DNA from: Siderastrea siderea
Lineage: Eukaryota > Cnidaria > Anthozoa > Scleractinia > Rhizangiidae
NCBI GenBank assembly: GCA_964030785.1
Contig: OZ034968.1
Span: forward strand, 34,137,686-34,201,685
Length of the DNA: 64,000 bases
Direction: 5' to 3'
Under the pieces are notes generated by a model. It was not told where the DNA came from. It ran no database searches and saw only the letters and a program-made list of their open reading frames with translations. Made by a program: the position numbers and the translations under genes. Below, in pieces: positions 53,783 to 64,000 of this stretch; position 1 is the first letter of the stretch; every line of letters starts with the position of its first letter.

Positions 53783-56200
53783 CAACTTGACCTCAGCAAA
53801 TGTTTACCTTAGTTAATACTCAAGTGTAAGCACAGCGTACGTCAACTGGCCAATCACAATGAAAGAACTGTGAGAAGCGGAGTTGTCAAGTTTCACGTTC
53901 TCTAATAGGTCTTGGCTTTGATTGGTGAGATGAAACGGAACTCATCATCACGTTGTCAAAGATGCCAAAAAGTTGTCAAAAATTGAAAACTTGAAAGCGT
54001 AACATAAATTCCAGGTAACGAACAGTAGCTGTCACAAAAAGGCTCACAATCAACCATTAAGATGTGTGGTAAGCAATTATTTATAAGGAGACTTAACGTG
54101 ATGGTCTTGATCTAGGTTGGGAGAAATAGGGACATGATCATCACGGCTCGGACATCCAAAGGGTTCTTTCTTTTGTTTGTTTCCGAGATGGTTTTAAAAA
54201 ATACAAGATGTGATCAACGGTACAGACTTAAATAATAAAGCATGAGTTTATTTTATCGTAATTTTACTTTTCCCAGGTCTAAAAAAAAAAGATTTAAAGT
54301 TTTAAAGAATTGTAGACCCTGTTAAGTGAGCGCACAAAACGCCTACAAGTAAAATCGACGCTACGAATCCTGGATGACACGGCTCACAAAGCAAATTTAT
54401 TTAGATTCTCAAAAAATTGACGACGATAGGAATGTTCCAGTACATTTACTTGTCAAGTGCAGTCGAACACTCCGTGAATTCTAATAAGGACGTCTCTCTT
54501 TCATGGACAGTTCGCTAGGTTCAAAAGAAACCAAAACTTATATAAACTCTACCTCCATGGACACATTCCTTATACGTAAATTTACCCTTCCCTTCGTTAT
54601 CAGTATTAAAGAGGTTCGGCATTTAACAGTCATGATTTAACAAATATATTCCATTTGGCTGTGCGTTTGCACTTTGATAAAACGAGATAAGAACAAAGAA
54701 ATACGCTACGAGCCGCAGGAGTAGCCTGACTGATGTCACCACGTTTAGACGTCATCTGTACGTTATCAGAGTAGACGCGCACCGCCAAACGGAATCTATT
54801 TGTTTTATACATTGTTTGTTTTATACAGTGTCTGTTATCCCGCACAGAATTAGAAATGTTTTTAAAAGTTTTTGTAGTGATGATTTGCGTGAGCAGAACT
54901 TTGTGACTCTGTACATCATTCATGGGTATGTGCTTTAATCACAAACTCTCCTGGACGCGTTCCTGGACGCTTCACTCTGTCCATTGTATAATGGCCGATG
55001 GCTTAAACGGAACCACGTCTACCCTGGTCAAAATTTCATTACTACAACTGGAACAAGCCACAGGCTAAAAAAACCAGATCTATACAGAATCTAGCAATTG
55101 TACTTATCGCTACACTACAGCTTTGTTGAGCCCCAAGTCTAAACTTTGTTTTTAAAACAATCAAACGTACGAATCTATTCGGAAATGCCTCTTCCCCGTT
55201 TCTTCGTTTGAACCCCACAATCCAGGCAAGAAATCACAGTTCCAATGACTGCATGCAAGAGCATTTGAGAGTTAGAAACCCTGCACGCAGGCTCACTCGT
55301 TCGGAACACCCCGACTTCCAGCACGACCTTTTGAAGATCTATAACAGCGAGTTGATTACCAGAAACCGTATTACGAATGGGAGTAATAAAACAACACAAG
55401 GTCCAGAGCAGAGATGGGCTCTGTCGGGTGGGCTTTTGTAGGCTCTTTAAGTTCATGAGTATCGACTTGGCCCTCGAAAGTCGCTACTACGCAAAAGTTG
55501 TGGTCCCTTAGTCCTGCCTGTTCCGAAAGTAACAGGTACTACGGTATTGCAACACCAACCTTACTTACGGGCGTTGGCTGTACTAAAATAGGCTTCAGAG
55601 GGATCAGAGGAGTGCAGTTTGATGGAACTGAACGTCGACACTCTCTAGATAAAGTGCGTTCTAAAATTAAAAACCTTCTTTTCTTTGCACAATGTATTGC
55701 CAAGTTGGATCGCTTTGAATTCAAATTAACACGTTTGTCAGTCATATTAGGCCTCTTACACTATCGGTTTTAACCGCAAACTCATGAGCACGAGAGTGTA
55801 ATACCGTTCCCGAAGGCCCACGAATTTTTTTTGGAAAGCGAACCTGTTCGTTACTTTCACCGCAATCCGATCAAGCCCTTTAATGCAGAACAAGGACATT
55901 CTTTTATGCAACGTCGCTATCAAGAATTATTATCGGGCTAAGACGGTATTGCTATCTTCTGTTGAGTGTTTTACCTTCCTGCCTTTCATCGATGACAAGG
56001 TCGTACGCTACTTGTCTGACTCGCGTTTTTTTGCTGTCCGAAAGTAACAGCCGACTGAGGCATTGCTGAGGCTTCCATGCCACGTTTGAGTGACAAACCG
56101 CTATAAGAGGAAAATCTAAACGATGTAATGTGTGTGACGTTAATTAAATAGAGGCGGAAATCAGAAGAAGAATCATGTGAGATTTTATATTTGAACAAAC
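53783..56200. other. Intergenic, unassigned
   Basis: The open frames at 54630-54923 (minus), 55175-55456 (minus), 55208-55441 and 55498-55773 (plus) have no recognisable domain. No paralog of the gene B or C last exon (WQTxDLVS motif) was found here. Confidence 0.35.
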
Positions 56201-56320
56201 CTTCACTGTGGATCCATTGGTCCGTAACTGCTGAAACAGCCATCTGAAATTTCTCATTCTCCTTTTCCAATTCCTCTTTTGTCTTCTTCAATTCCTCTTC
56301 TCGGGTTGAGTTGTTATGTT
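56201..56320 (-). pseudogene. Fragment of a coiled-coil exon paralogous to genes B and C
   Basis: In minus sense EELKKTKEELEKENEKFQMA then VSAVTDQWIHSEG matches the end of gene B exon 5 (EKFQRA, STVIDQWVHKEG). It ends at a phase-1 G|GTTTGT donor at the same place. The death-fold part upstream and the last exon are missing, so this is a truncated relic. Confidence 0.65.
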
Positions 56321-56626
56321 TTCTCTTTTTGTAATGGCAAATTGTGATATGAAGTACTACGACTTCCAGCCGTAGAACTTCCAAGAAACCGAACATGATC
56401 CTGAGTCCTAGTTCTCCGAACCCGTCGAAAACGTTTCAGAACAAACTGTGGCCATCTGAATAGTTGTTCGCCCTCGATAGTTTTGAGAAACGCACTTTAG
56501 GCCACACGTGCAAAACTAACTCGGTGACTAAGATACGATATCCTTGAGCGTAGAGTTACCAACTATAACAGAGGCGAACACAATCGGAAAAGTGATGCCC
56601 AATTGAATACACGTTAATAACTTTGG

Positions 56627-56845
56627 TCAATTGGTGCCGACGTTTCTCGTTGGAAAAATCACGTTTTTATTACAAGAACCACGGTTAATTTCCATATGAA
56701 AAGCTGTAGCGATATCTTCAATCGCTTTCGCTTCAGCTCGCGTCACAGTAAAAACGTGATCTATGGCTTTTAACAACAAAACTGATTTTAACTTTGGGTT
56801 CCACCGACTCCCTGTATGCACCACATATTGGAATATTTCTCTCAT
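56627..56845 (-). other. Unassigned open frame
   Basis: 72 codons (MREIFQYVVHTGSRWNPKLK start) with fairly balanced composition for this region, but no known motif and no paralog in the window. It could be an exon remnant of the family or chance. Confidence 0.25.
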
Positions 56846-57375
56846 AACAACTTTCTTACTTTAATACTGACGTCGGAACTGTAAAACAGCAGGCGACGTT
56901 GTGGCGAATAGACGTAGAATAAGCGGAGTATACGGGGCAAGCAAAGTTACCACCAATTTGAAGAAACTACGACATTGCTCATAAACCGATGTTTTCGGAT
57001 TTTGAAGACGAACTTTTCCATCCCGTACAGAAGAAAACACTTTTACTTTTCAGAACAACAGAAGGAAATTTGTATTCCTGTTTGACAATCGATAAGCAGC
57101 GTCCACGTTAGGTCAAGTCGCCGGAAATCTGAAAGTAACTTTTACGAAAATAGATAGCCTTTAAGAGCTAAACAAAACAAGAAAACGTGTGGTTTATCAA
57201 AGACGGGCCCTTTCCACCTGGAGTTAATTTGTGGTCCACTGAGGTTCATCAGCTACGTGAATTCTCAACATTTTTCTGTTTTCGAAATAGCAAAAAATAC
57301 ATATAACAAAAATAAAAACCCGCAAGAAAACCCGTGGTTGCAAGAACTAAACCTCCTATACAGCTCTCACACTTT

Positions 57376-57457
57376 TAGCCTGCGTGCAGGCGTCTCCTAT
57401 TTCCTTTGCTTCCGTGGAATTAAACAAAGGAAATAGGAGACGTCTGCATGCAGGCTA
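57376..57457. mobile_element. TAGCCTG-family TIR element 8 (smallest)
   Basis: 82-bp hairpin TAGCCTGCGTGCAGGCGTCT... with inverse AGACGTCTGCATGCAGGCTA. The flanks TCACACTTT and TCGCACTTT match at 8 of 9 positions (57367-57375, 57458-57466). Confidence 0.85.
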
Positions 57458-57466
57458 TCGCACTTT

Positions 57467-58729
57467 CAGTATTTTACAATACAGTAAGAAATGTCAAGTC
57501 TTCTATAAAATTGCGTTACCTGTATATTTGCGTGACTACTTGTCGAAAGGTGATCCGCGGCCCCAACTAAACGCCCAGGTTCAAAAGTTTCTCTTGCCGC
57601 ATCTTTTATATAATATTTTGTTAAAGTGTAAGCTTGTTTTTACCGCTAAATGCTTTGTTTCGTTAACACAGTGTAGATTCTAGCGTTTTTGTTCCCTCGT
57701 TATATCAGCAAGATTTCAAATGCGTAAAAGGCCGAACTTTATGACAGACATTTATAACCAAATAAATTCCTTACAATGCGTGTAATTTTCTTTCTTGTTT
57801 TATCCAGAAAAGGCTTTGAAAAGTCTCTAGAAGTCCAAGGCCCAAAATGTATGCCTCGTTGTTTCAGTTGGCGACATTCGGATGAGCCTTCTCTTTGACG
57901 AAAGTTACAAATTCTTTTAGCGTCCCCTAAAACCTCAAGAGTTAACCGTGAGACACATTGCAATAACCTACCCTTAGCTAGCCCTGTCCCCAAGAAAACC
58001 AAGGTTAAAACATATGCCCTCTTCAGTCCCCACCCCCAAAGGATATCATTAAGCAACCTATCAATTATAGTGACCTTGGACAACCTACTACGACCAGAAT
58101 CTTGGAGAACTATAAAGATGGTGTCCTACAGGCCCGTCTGAAATAGCAAATCAAGTATGTGCTCAGAGAGGGGAAAGGACCCCGTTATAACGAACACATT
58201 TTCCCAGACCCTTGGCACTTCGTTATATCGGTGTTCCACTGTATCTAGAAGGGATAGTGTCCACAGCGTGTGGGTCCGACAAATAGTAGGTTGCTTAGTC
58301 TGACTTTAATTTCTTCTCTTTTATATGAAAACGAAGCACGAGATAGACCCTAAGAACAAAAGAGCCAGGCATAGAAAACTTGATTTCTTTCGAATATTAC
58401 TGACCTTTAGATCGGTATACTAGCTGGAGATTCAGCACGAATAAGAGAAACCGTCAAGCCCCCGGAGCCCTCGCTCCTTCCTGCTATTGACCAATAATAG
58501 AAAGACATGCCCACTAAGTTTAAAAAGTTGAACTTGTACTCCGACCAAACAGGACCATAATGTCAGATCTGCCGCTGTGACGTGAAATCAAGTGTGCAGT
58601 TAGAGGAAGGCTGGTTACTAGGCTGCAGGTTGCCAAAAATGCTCGTCAAGAATGTCTCAACAACTAACGTGGACGCAGATTTACTACGAATGAAAATACT
58701 CAAGCTAAGCGGGCTTTCGTAATTAGCTT
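57467..58729. other. Downstream flank of gene C
   Basis: A 114-codon frame at 57739-58083 (minus) lacks a motif. The region should hold the 3' UTR of gene C. Confidence 0.35.
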
Positions 58730-59100
58730 TTAAAAATCCTCTTCTCGCTTGAACCTTGGAAGAGACGACAGAGTGTCCATTATTGTTACTCGATGATCAC
58801 TCATTTCATGTGAAGACCTCTTATACTCGTCCATCATTGATACCAGGTCGAGGGTCTGCCAGCGCTTGTTCAGAATATCCAGCAACAACGCCTTATTCAA
58901 CTGACTTGCCCGAGATGGAGGAACAGTAACCTTAAGAGTTTCTGAGTGTTCTCTCTCTGCGAACCAGCCAACAACAAACTTCGTTTTGTTAGGTATCCCT
59001 GAGCTCAACTTCCTCATGACATCAGGACCCAGCTTCCCAATGACGTCTAGACTGAACCTAACCGACGCGAAATCGAACACCGCAAAGAAGGAAAATTCGT
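58730..59100 (-). CDS. Gene C last exon: conserved C-terminal domain
   Basis: TTTCAG acceptor, phase 1, 123 codons. FFAVFDFAS at the start, LNKRWQTLDLVSMMDEYKR and DTLSSLPRFKREEDF at the end match gene B. Between them KLGPDVMRKLSSGIPNKTKF differs, so the two ends of the domain are the conserved parts. Confidence 0.7.
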
Positions 59101-60448
59101 CTGAAAAAGAATTCAACCAGCAGATTAAAAAGAAAACAAGTAAGTAAAACGTAAAGGCGGAAGGCATTTGGAACAAAAAATAATGCTAAGTAAAAATACG
59201 CCAGTTCTTCAAAAACTGACGTTTTATACTGAGACTTGGGGAAAGAAAATTCTCGTGTACTTAAACTTTTACTGATTGGAATTGAAGTTGTACAACAGTA
59301 AACTAAACGTCGGGTTTAATTTTCTTCGCCAGAACCAAACATGTGGAAAATACCTAATAGCCGCATTATACACTTTACTGATGAACAACCTGTGTACATC
59401 CGCTTAAACGTTGTTTGTCTCGTATCTGATAGACAGGTTCTCGCCTGCGGCTGAAGTGTATGTTTATAAGACATACGTCTGACGCTGGAATTACTGTATG
59501 TTCGGGTGCATCGTAAAGGCAGAAAATTAAATCAAATCGTAATAGCCGATAGAAAAAGCAGCTATCGCGAGTGAAATTCCATCCCCGAAAACTGACTGAT
59601 CCAAGGCCTTTTCCACTCACAACCATACCTCCTTATTTTTTCGGGCAAGACTGCAAACCCCACTTCACCTAAGACTTTTCTTCATTCACACTAACCTTGA
59701 CGTTGAATCCATCTGTCTATCACCGTTGATGCAGCGGTCTCTACATTCTCTTTCACTTTCTCCTCCTTCTTCTCGATTTCTTTTAACTCCTTCTCCAACT
59801 GCTCCACGGTCTGCCTTTGCATTTGCACCTCACTTGCAAGTTCCATTATCTTACTTTGCTGAGACTCACTTGTTACTTTCATAGAAAAAAGTTGATTCAT
59901 AGAAAAAAGTTGATAATCCATCTGTCGAAACTTCATATCAGCTTTTCTTAAACGAACGTGTATATTACTCGATTTCTTTTCCAATTTCAAAACATCGCCG
60001 CACGGAGTTATGGTCACTTCATTCTTTATGTTGAGACTTTTAAAAAACGACTCATAATTTTTTGCATTAAAATCATCTTCACTATCAGCAAAAATTAAAA
60101 CTGCAGCAGCAGTGTGAAAAGAAATTGGACGACCGTCAATTTTCCCCAGTTTCCTAACCTCGTCTAATGTAAGAGAGGGGCGCAGTGATTTAGTAAAATG
60201 TAGTATGGCATTTTCTATCAGGTCTACGAGATCATAAAGCTGTAAAGTCTTACAAATGTCTCTCAGTGGCTTTACAGGAGTGTACGGAAATAAGTGGAAA
60301 ATGTCACAAAACCTTCCACGGAAACGATCAGTAATCCCGAATGATTGAAGAATAAGACTCCTAGCATGATGGTCAGCTTCCACTCTGTTTCCGATTTCAC
60401 TGATAACTTCTTCGCTGAGATCTCTGAAGAATGCTGTATGCGTGTCAT
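58730..60448 (-). CDS. Gene C (3' part): death-fold and coiled-coil protein, paralog of gene B
   Basis: Exons 59696-60448 (251 codons, phase 1 on both sides) and 58730-59100 (stop at 58730) give about 374 residues. The order is a death-fold-like domain (FFRDLSEEVISEI, then FHLFPYTPVKPLRDICKTLQ), a domain with LRPSLTLDEVRKL, AAAVLIFADS and NEVTITPCG, a coiled coil, and the C-terminal domain. All align with gene B exons 5-6. The acceptor at 60449 shows that upstream exons exist. I found none to the right within the window, so the DED and TRADD-N exons, if present, lie beyond 64000. Confidence 0.68.
59696..60448 (-). CDS. Gene C exon: death-fold-like domain, novel domain and coiled coil
   Basis: Acceptor CTCAG and donor G|GTTAGT, phase 1. 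The coiled coil is longer and more charged than in gene B (KELKEIEKKEEKVKENVETA) and ends in ASTVIDRWIQRQG, matching STVIDQWVHKEG. The duplicated FSMNQLFSMK near 59885-59905 is a small internal repeat that gene B lacks. Confidence 0.72.
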
Positions 60449-60528
60449 CTGAGAAAATACGAACAATAGGAATATTAACAAAATGATAAAGAAGTCTTCA
60501 CTTCAATTTATTACTCTATTCCGATATA

Positions 60529-61860
60529 AAACTGTATTTTTACCACGACATGCAGGTAATCTATATTTAACGAGACCGTAAAATCCCACCAAACAATATA
60601 GCTTGGTTCCTGGTTGGTGAGCCGACGTAAGATTTTTTCACTCACGAACGGAAGAGCGTTGAGATTCTTTACAACCAGTGAATTAAAATTGGTACAAGCA
60701 AACTAACCGTGATATCATTCGTTTATTATATAAGTACTGAGATATTACATGTAACTTCCTATTATTAATCATGAACTCAATGGAACCTTACATTTCATAA
60801 TTTGGAAGATAAATTCAATTTAAATAAACCACTATTAGCTCAAAATCTCCTCAAGATATGCACATCACTATTTACTATTTACCCAAAGAATTTACCTTAA
60901 AGTAGTTCAAACTTCAAGTAAGCCTAAACACGTTTTCTGCAACCGTTAATAAAGCTGCGACTGAACTGAACGGACTTTCCAAGCTGAATCTAATAAATCA
61001 AGGTCTTTTAACCTCTTGTGCTTTTTAAAAAGTGGTTCTTCCTTGGTTGGAGCTGCCATAAAGTCGATTTTCCTAATGTTCTTTGTCGCAAAGAAAAGCG
61101 GAAGCGTTGGGTTTATTCCCTTTTCCTTTCTGCTTGAGCTCCTTTCGTTTTCAGTTTTACGGGCTTGTTCAAACTGAGAGTCCTTTTATTATGCTGCATC
61201 TGTGATTGCTCCTCTTCAGATACCGCACAAAGGCAGCCATCAAAGAACGTAGGGGGTGTGGTTCCTAGTTGCGCTGAGCTCGCTCAGGCAGCGGTTCAGT
61301 TCCTTTGAAGGAATTTGTTGCATTTGTAGCGACACTTTCTGAACGTGAGAAGATTCCTGTAGTAAAGCTACATTCTGTTGGGACTTCTTTTTCGTACTTT
61401 CGTTTTGTCGACCTTCGATAAATTGTTCTACAGAACTCAAATTTCGAACTACCAGTAACTTCGTTTTTCCAGAAATTGATCTTCAGCGACGCTAGTAGAT
61501 TCCAAAAAAGGTGGGAAGAAACGGTATGATTTTTACGAGGCCTCTGATTGGTCATACAATATTTTTTCACTCGTAAGAAAAATTCTATGATCAATCAGAA
61601 TTCTTAATTGTAGTCATTGACAGACGATTTTTACTCAACGACTTTGCCTAGAGTGAATCTCAGATATAATAAGTTCATCACTCCCATCCTCGTTTTTAAT
61701 TCAAGTTCACACCCTCTTCCAGTGTTAATGCTACACATAAAGCTACGGTGCGTTGACTGAAAATCAGTTTTGATTATTACGCCTACAAATAGCCCTTGCA
61801 GTCGCCAAACGCTTTCTTCATGTGTATTCTCAGCCAAAACGCTCCCCAAAACTCCTTATA
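60529..61860. repeat. Segmental duplicate of 2941-3400
   Basis: 60529-60790 and 61660-61810 match the left-edge region in order. About 870 bp between them has no counterpart there. The open frames at 61240-61594 (minus) have no motif. Confidence 0.65.
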
Positions 61861-63444
61861 CTGTGAGGATCCAGTATTTTATGGTGTGTGGCGTTTCGAC
61901 TCGATATTCACTAGCTTTGCAATCATTACCCTCAAGGTGAACAGTAAACGGTAAATAATTGACGTAACATGGTTCGACCAAATTGCAATGCCCTATGATT
62001 TTCATCTTCGATCCCATTAAAGCCCCCTGGGAAAGAAAGCTAATGGAGAGAACCCAAACCGTCCACAATAAAGGTCAAATAACAAGTAATTAACTTGGTC
62101 TGAACGTCACGTCCGATCTCGAATGAACGCGGTCAGGAAAATTTTAAGCAGCCCGGTCCTATGAATATTATTCAGCTTTTATCCCCCGAACATAACATTT
62201 AATGTAACGTAATAATATATATAGCATATAAACTTCTAACATTTAAGTTGTTATATGCTTAAAAGTTTGATTGTGTTTTAAAGACTTTTACATGCGCGTC
62301 ATAATCAAAGCTTCACTTTGTACAAAAACATGACACTTTGTATAGCTACAGTAAGTGGACCAAAAAATCAACACTGCCTTCATCAAACAGGTTAAAATAT
62401 TGCTAAAATGTGTCCGGAAGTCACAGTTTTGCTAGTTTTTACCTCGTGGTTGTGATAGCAACCAAGAAGAGATTATGTGACCACATCGCTGCATTTCCAG
62501 AAGCTGTTGTGTAGATTCGGTGTTGTTCGTGTGATGTTCGGTATTCAAAAGAGAATAACTTTGATGTGTTTTCGGGCCTTGTCGGAGAAATTTTCGTTAT
62601 TTTCAGGAGGTGATATATCAGATAACTGGGGTGCCCTATGGAATTCCTGCTGTTAGAATAATTACTCGTGTCGTTTTTCAATGATTTCATGCTCAGTAGT
62701 ATTCAATATGTTGCGGTAAAATTTAAGAGAAATAGCGTTAGATCACAGCGCTCAGCGATGTTCCCCTAGGATATTTTTTAGACGCATATCGTGGTTTTAC
62801 CTGTGTGCATTATGAAGCATACACTCTCAGTCGAGAACAGTCGATTTCCGGTTTTGATTACATAATCTTATATGGTGCAATGCTCGATTTTGCTGATGTG
62901 CCTGTGTTGAAACATTCAACTGACCTCTTGAGTCTTCTGTCCGTTGGCGATTGAAATTCAAGAGATACGTGGAAAGGATTGTTTTAACAAGAGAAAACAG
63001 GAAACAATATTTTGTACGTCCGGAGATCAGAATTTTAAAATATTCTACTTTGATGTCGCTATTAATGTTGAGAGTGGTAATCGAAGATTATCCACAGAAG
63101 AGTAACGTTTATGGAATCTGGAGTGCCAAAAGGACATGATATGGTGTCATGAAGATGTGAACAAGTCTGTACAGTCAAGTCACCTTGGGCGTCGGTATAT
63201 ACACTTTCACAAATTTTGCACAAAAGTGAGACAGTACTGAATAAAAAAATTTAACGCGAACATCTTTACTCAGTAAATTATAGAAAATATATCCACACAT
63301 CACAATATATTAGTAAACAATTTAGGGCGAAGAACTCGCGAGGACCTGCATTCGGTATAAAGGAAAATTGTATACTAATAAAAAATTTAGGGCGAAGAAC
63401 TGTCTCACGTTTTATGAAATATTTTGTGAATGTAAATTCCCCTT
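61861..63444. other. Probable intron or upstream flank of gene C
   Basis: No exon recognised. 62360-62410 resembles the gene B intron at 44576-44620. Confidence 0.4.
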
Positions 63445-63727
63445 GGGCGCGTTTCAAACGTCGTACTGCTGCCGTGCTAAGCTGGCCCGACTGTAGCACG
63501 ACTTGGTTTCAGACGTCGAATTCAATTCAGTCGAATAAAATAGCTGTTGCCGAAAACAAAGCACTGACCAGCGGTTGTAGGAGTAAATCCAAAATGGCGG
63601 CTTAGTTAACTTTCAAAATCTAATGTCGGGGGTAAGCACGACTTAGTTTCAAAAGTCGTGCTTAAGTCGAATTTAACTCGATCAATTGAGTTCTGCACGG
63701 CATGTAGCACCACGTTTGAAACGGCCT
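63445..63727. mobile_element. Short inverted-repeat element (MITE-like)
   Basis: The left end GGGCGCGTTTCAAACGTCGT and the right end CACGTTTGAAACGGCC are inverted with mismatches. A second inner pair of inverted GCACGACTT/AAGTCGTGC words is present. About 283 bp, non-coding. Confidence 0.6.
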
Positions 63728-64000
63728 TAGAGTGCTCAACGTACGTAGCTTTACTCACCCTGTTAAAAACAGTACAGTATAATTATATTTAATTTTTGAT
63801 TGCGTGATTTCTTATGAAAAAGAGCCCCGTTTAGCTGTCTTCGATGGTCATGTACATATCTTTCTCATTGTAAAAACAAACAGCAAAAATGAAGTCCTTC
63901 TGTCATTTCAGCAATGTAGATATTCTTATGTTAGCGTGCACTAGGCTCAAGGCTGAGTTATTCCTAAAAGAGACTACGTCTATTGTTTGAAGTAGAGTGC

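Noticed and set aside
55498..55773. Gene between B and C on the plus strand
   Set aside because: 91 codons without motif, splice pattern or paralog; composition as in surrounding non-coding DNA.
59696..60448. Caspase-like domain in the middle segment of genes B and C
   Set aside because: The AAxLIxxDS strand and acidic residues recall a caspase start, but no HG or QACxG catalytic motif exists.

Overview
The window looks like the genome of a cnidarian, most likely a reef-building (scleractinian) coral. It is AT-rich and intron-rich, and it is full of short inverted-repeat transposons, LINE remnants and microsatellites. Its host genes are split into small exons and encode death-fold proteins of a kind expanded in corals. 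No bacterial-type operons, rRNA genes or CRISPR arrays are visible. Apart from motif recognition, everything here is read from splice-site consensus, reading phase and paralog comparison inside the window. No transcript evidence was available.

Host genes, all on the minus strand, form a tandem cluster of paralogs. Gene A (about 24812 down to 6746) and gene B (51104 down to 41179) each start with a single exon encoding two death effector domains (DED-DED). Short linker exons follow, then an exon whose product resembles the N-terminal domain of the adaptor TRADD (TRADD-N), then charged Ser/Arg-rich and coiled-coil exons. In gene B the reading frame can continue into a death-fold-like domain, an uncharacterised domain, a long coiled coil and a conserved C-terminal domain, about 822 residues in all. 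Gene C (60448 to 58730) is the 3' part of a third paralog whose 5' exons should lie beyond the right edge. A DED pseudogene (about 28495-28820) and a fragment of a coiled-coil exon (about 56201-56320) are further relics. Every inferred internal exon is flanked by phase-1 introns, so exons can be lost or shuffled without breaking the frame.

Mobile elements fill most of the rest. 3920-6191 and 39390-41005 are long foldback elements bounded by TTAA. 8864-14332 is an essentially full-length, dead L1-like LINE with a 15-bp target duplication and a 137-bp nested insertion. 25338-26830 is the 3' end of a Ty3/Gypsy-like LTR element. 30852-31271 and 42890-43508 are 3' ends of other LINEs. A family of inverted-repeat elements with TAGCCTG-like ends and mostly exact 9-bp target duplications occurs at least eight times (19787, 20706, 27242, 35311, 36922, 45318, 52739, 57376). 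Two of these carry the start of a RecQ-like helicase just inside one terminus. A larger inverted-repeat element (34282-41039) has been invaded by two of that family and by a foldback element.

Functionally, the cluster is predicted to encode intracellular adaptors that link DED-type assembly (as in FADD/caspase-8 signalling) to TRADD-type and other death-fold interactions in innate immunity or cell death. No caspase, kinase or NACHT domain is visible in the window.
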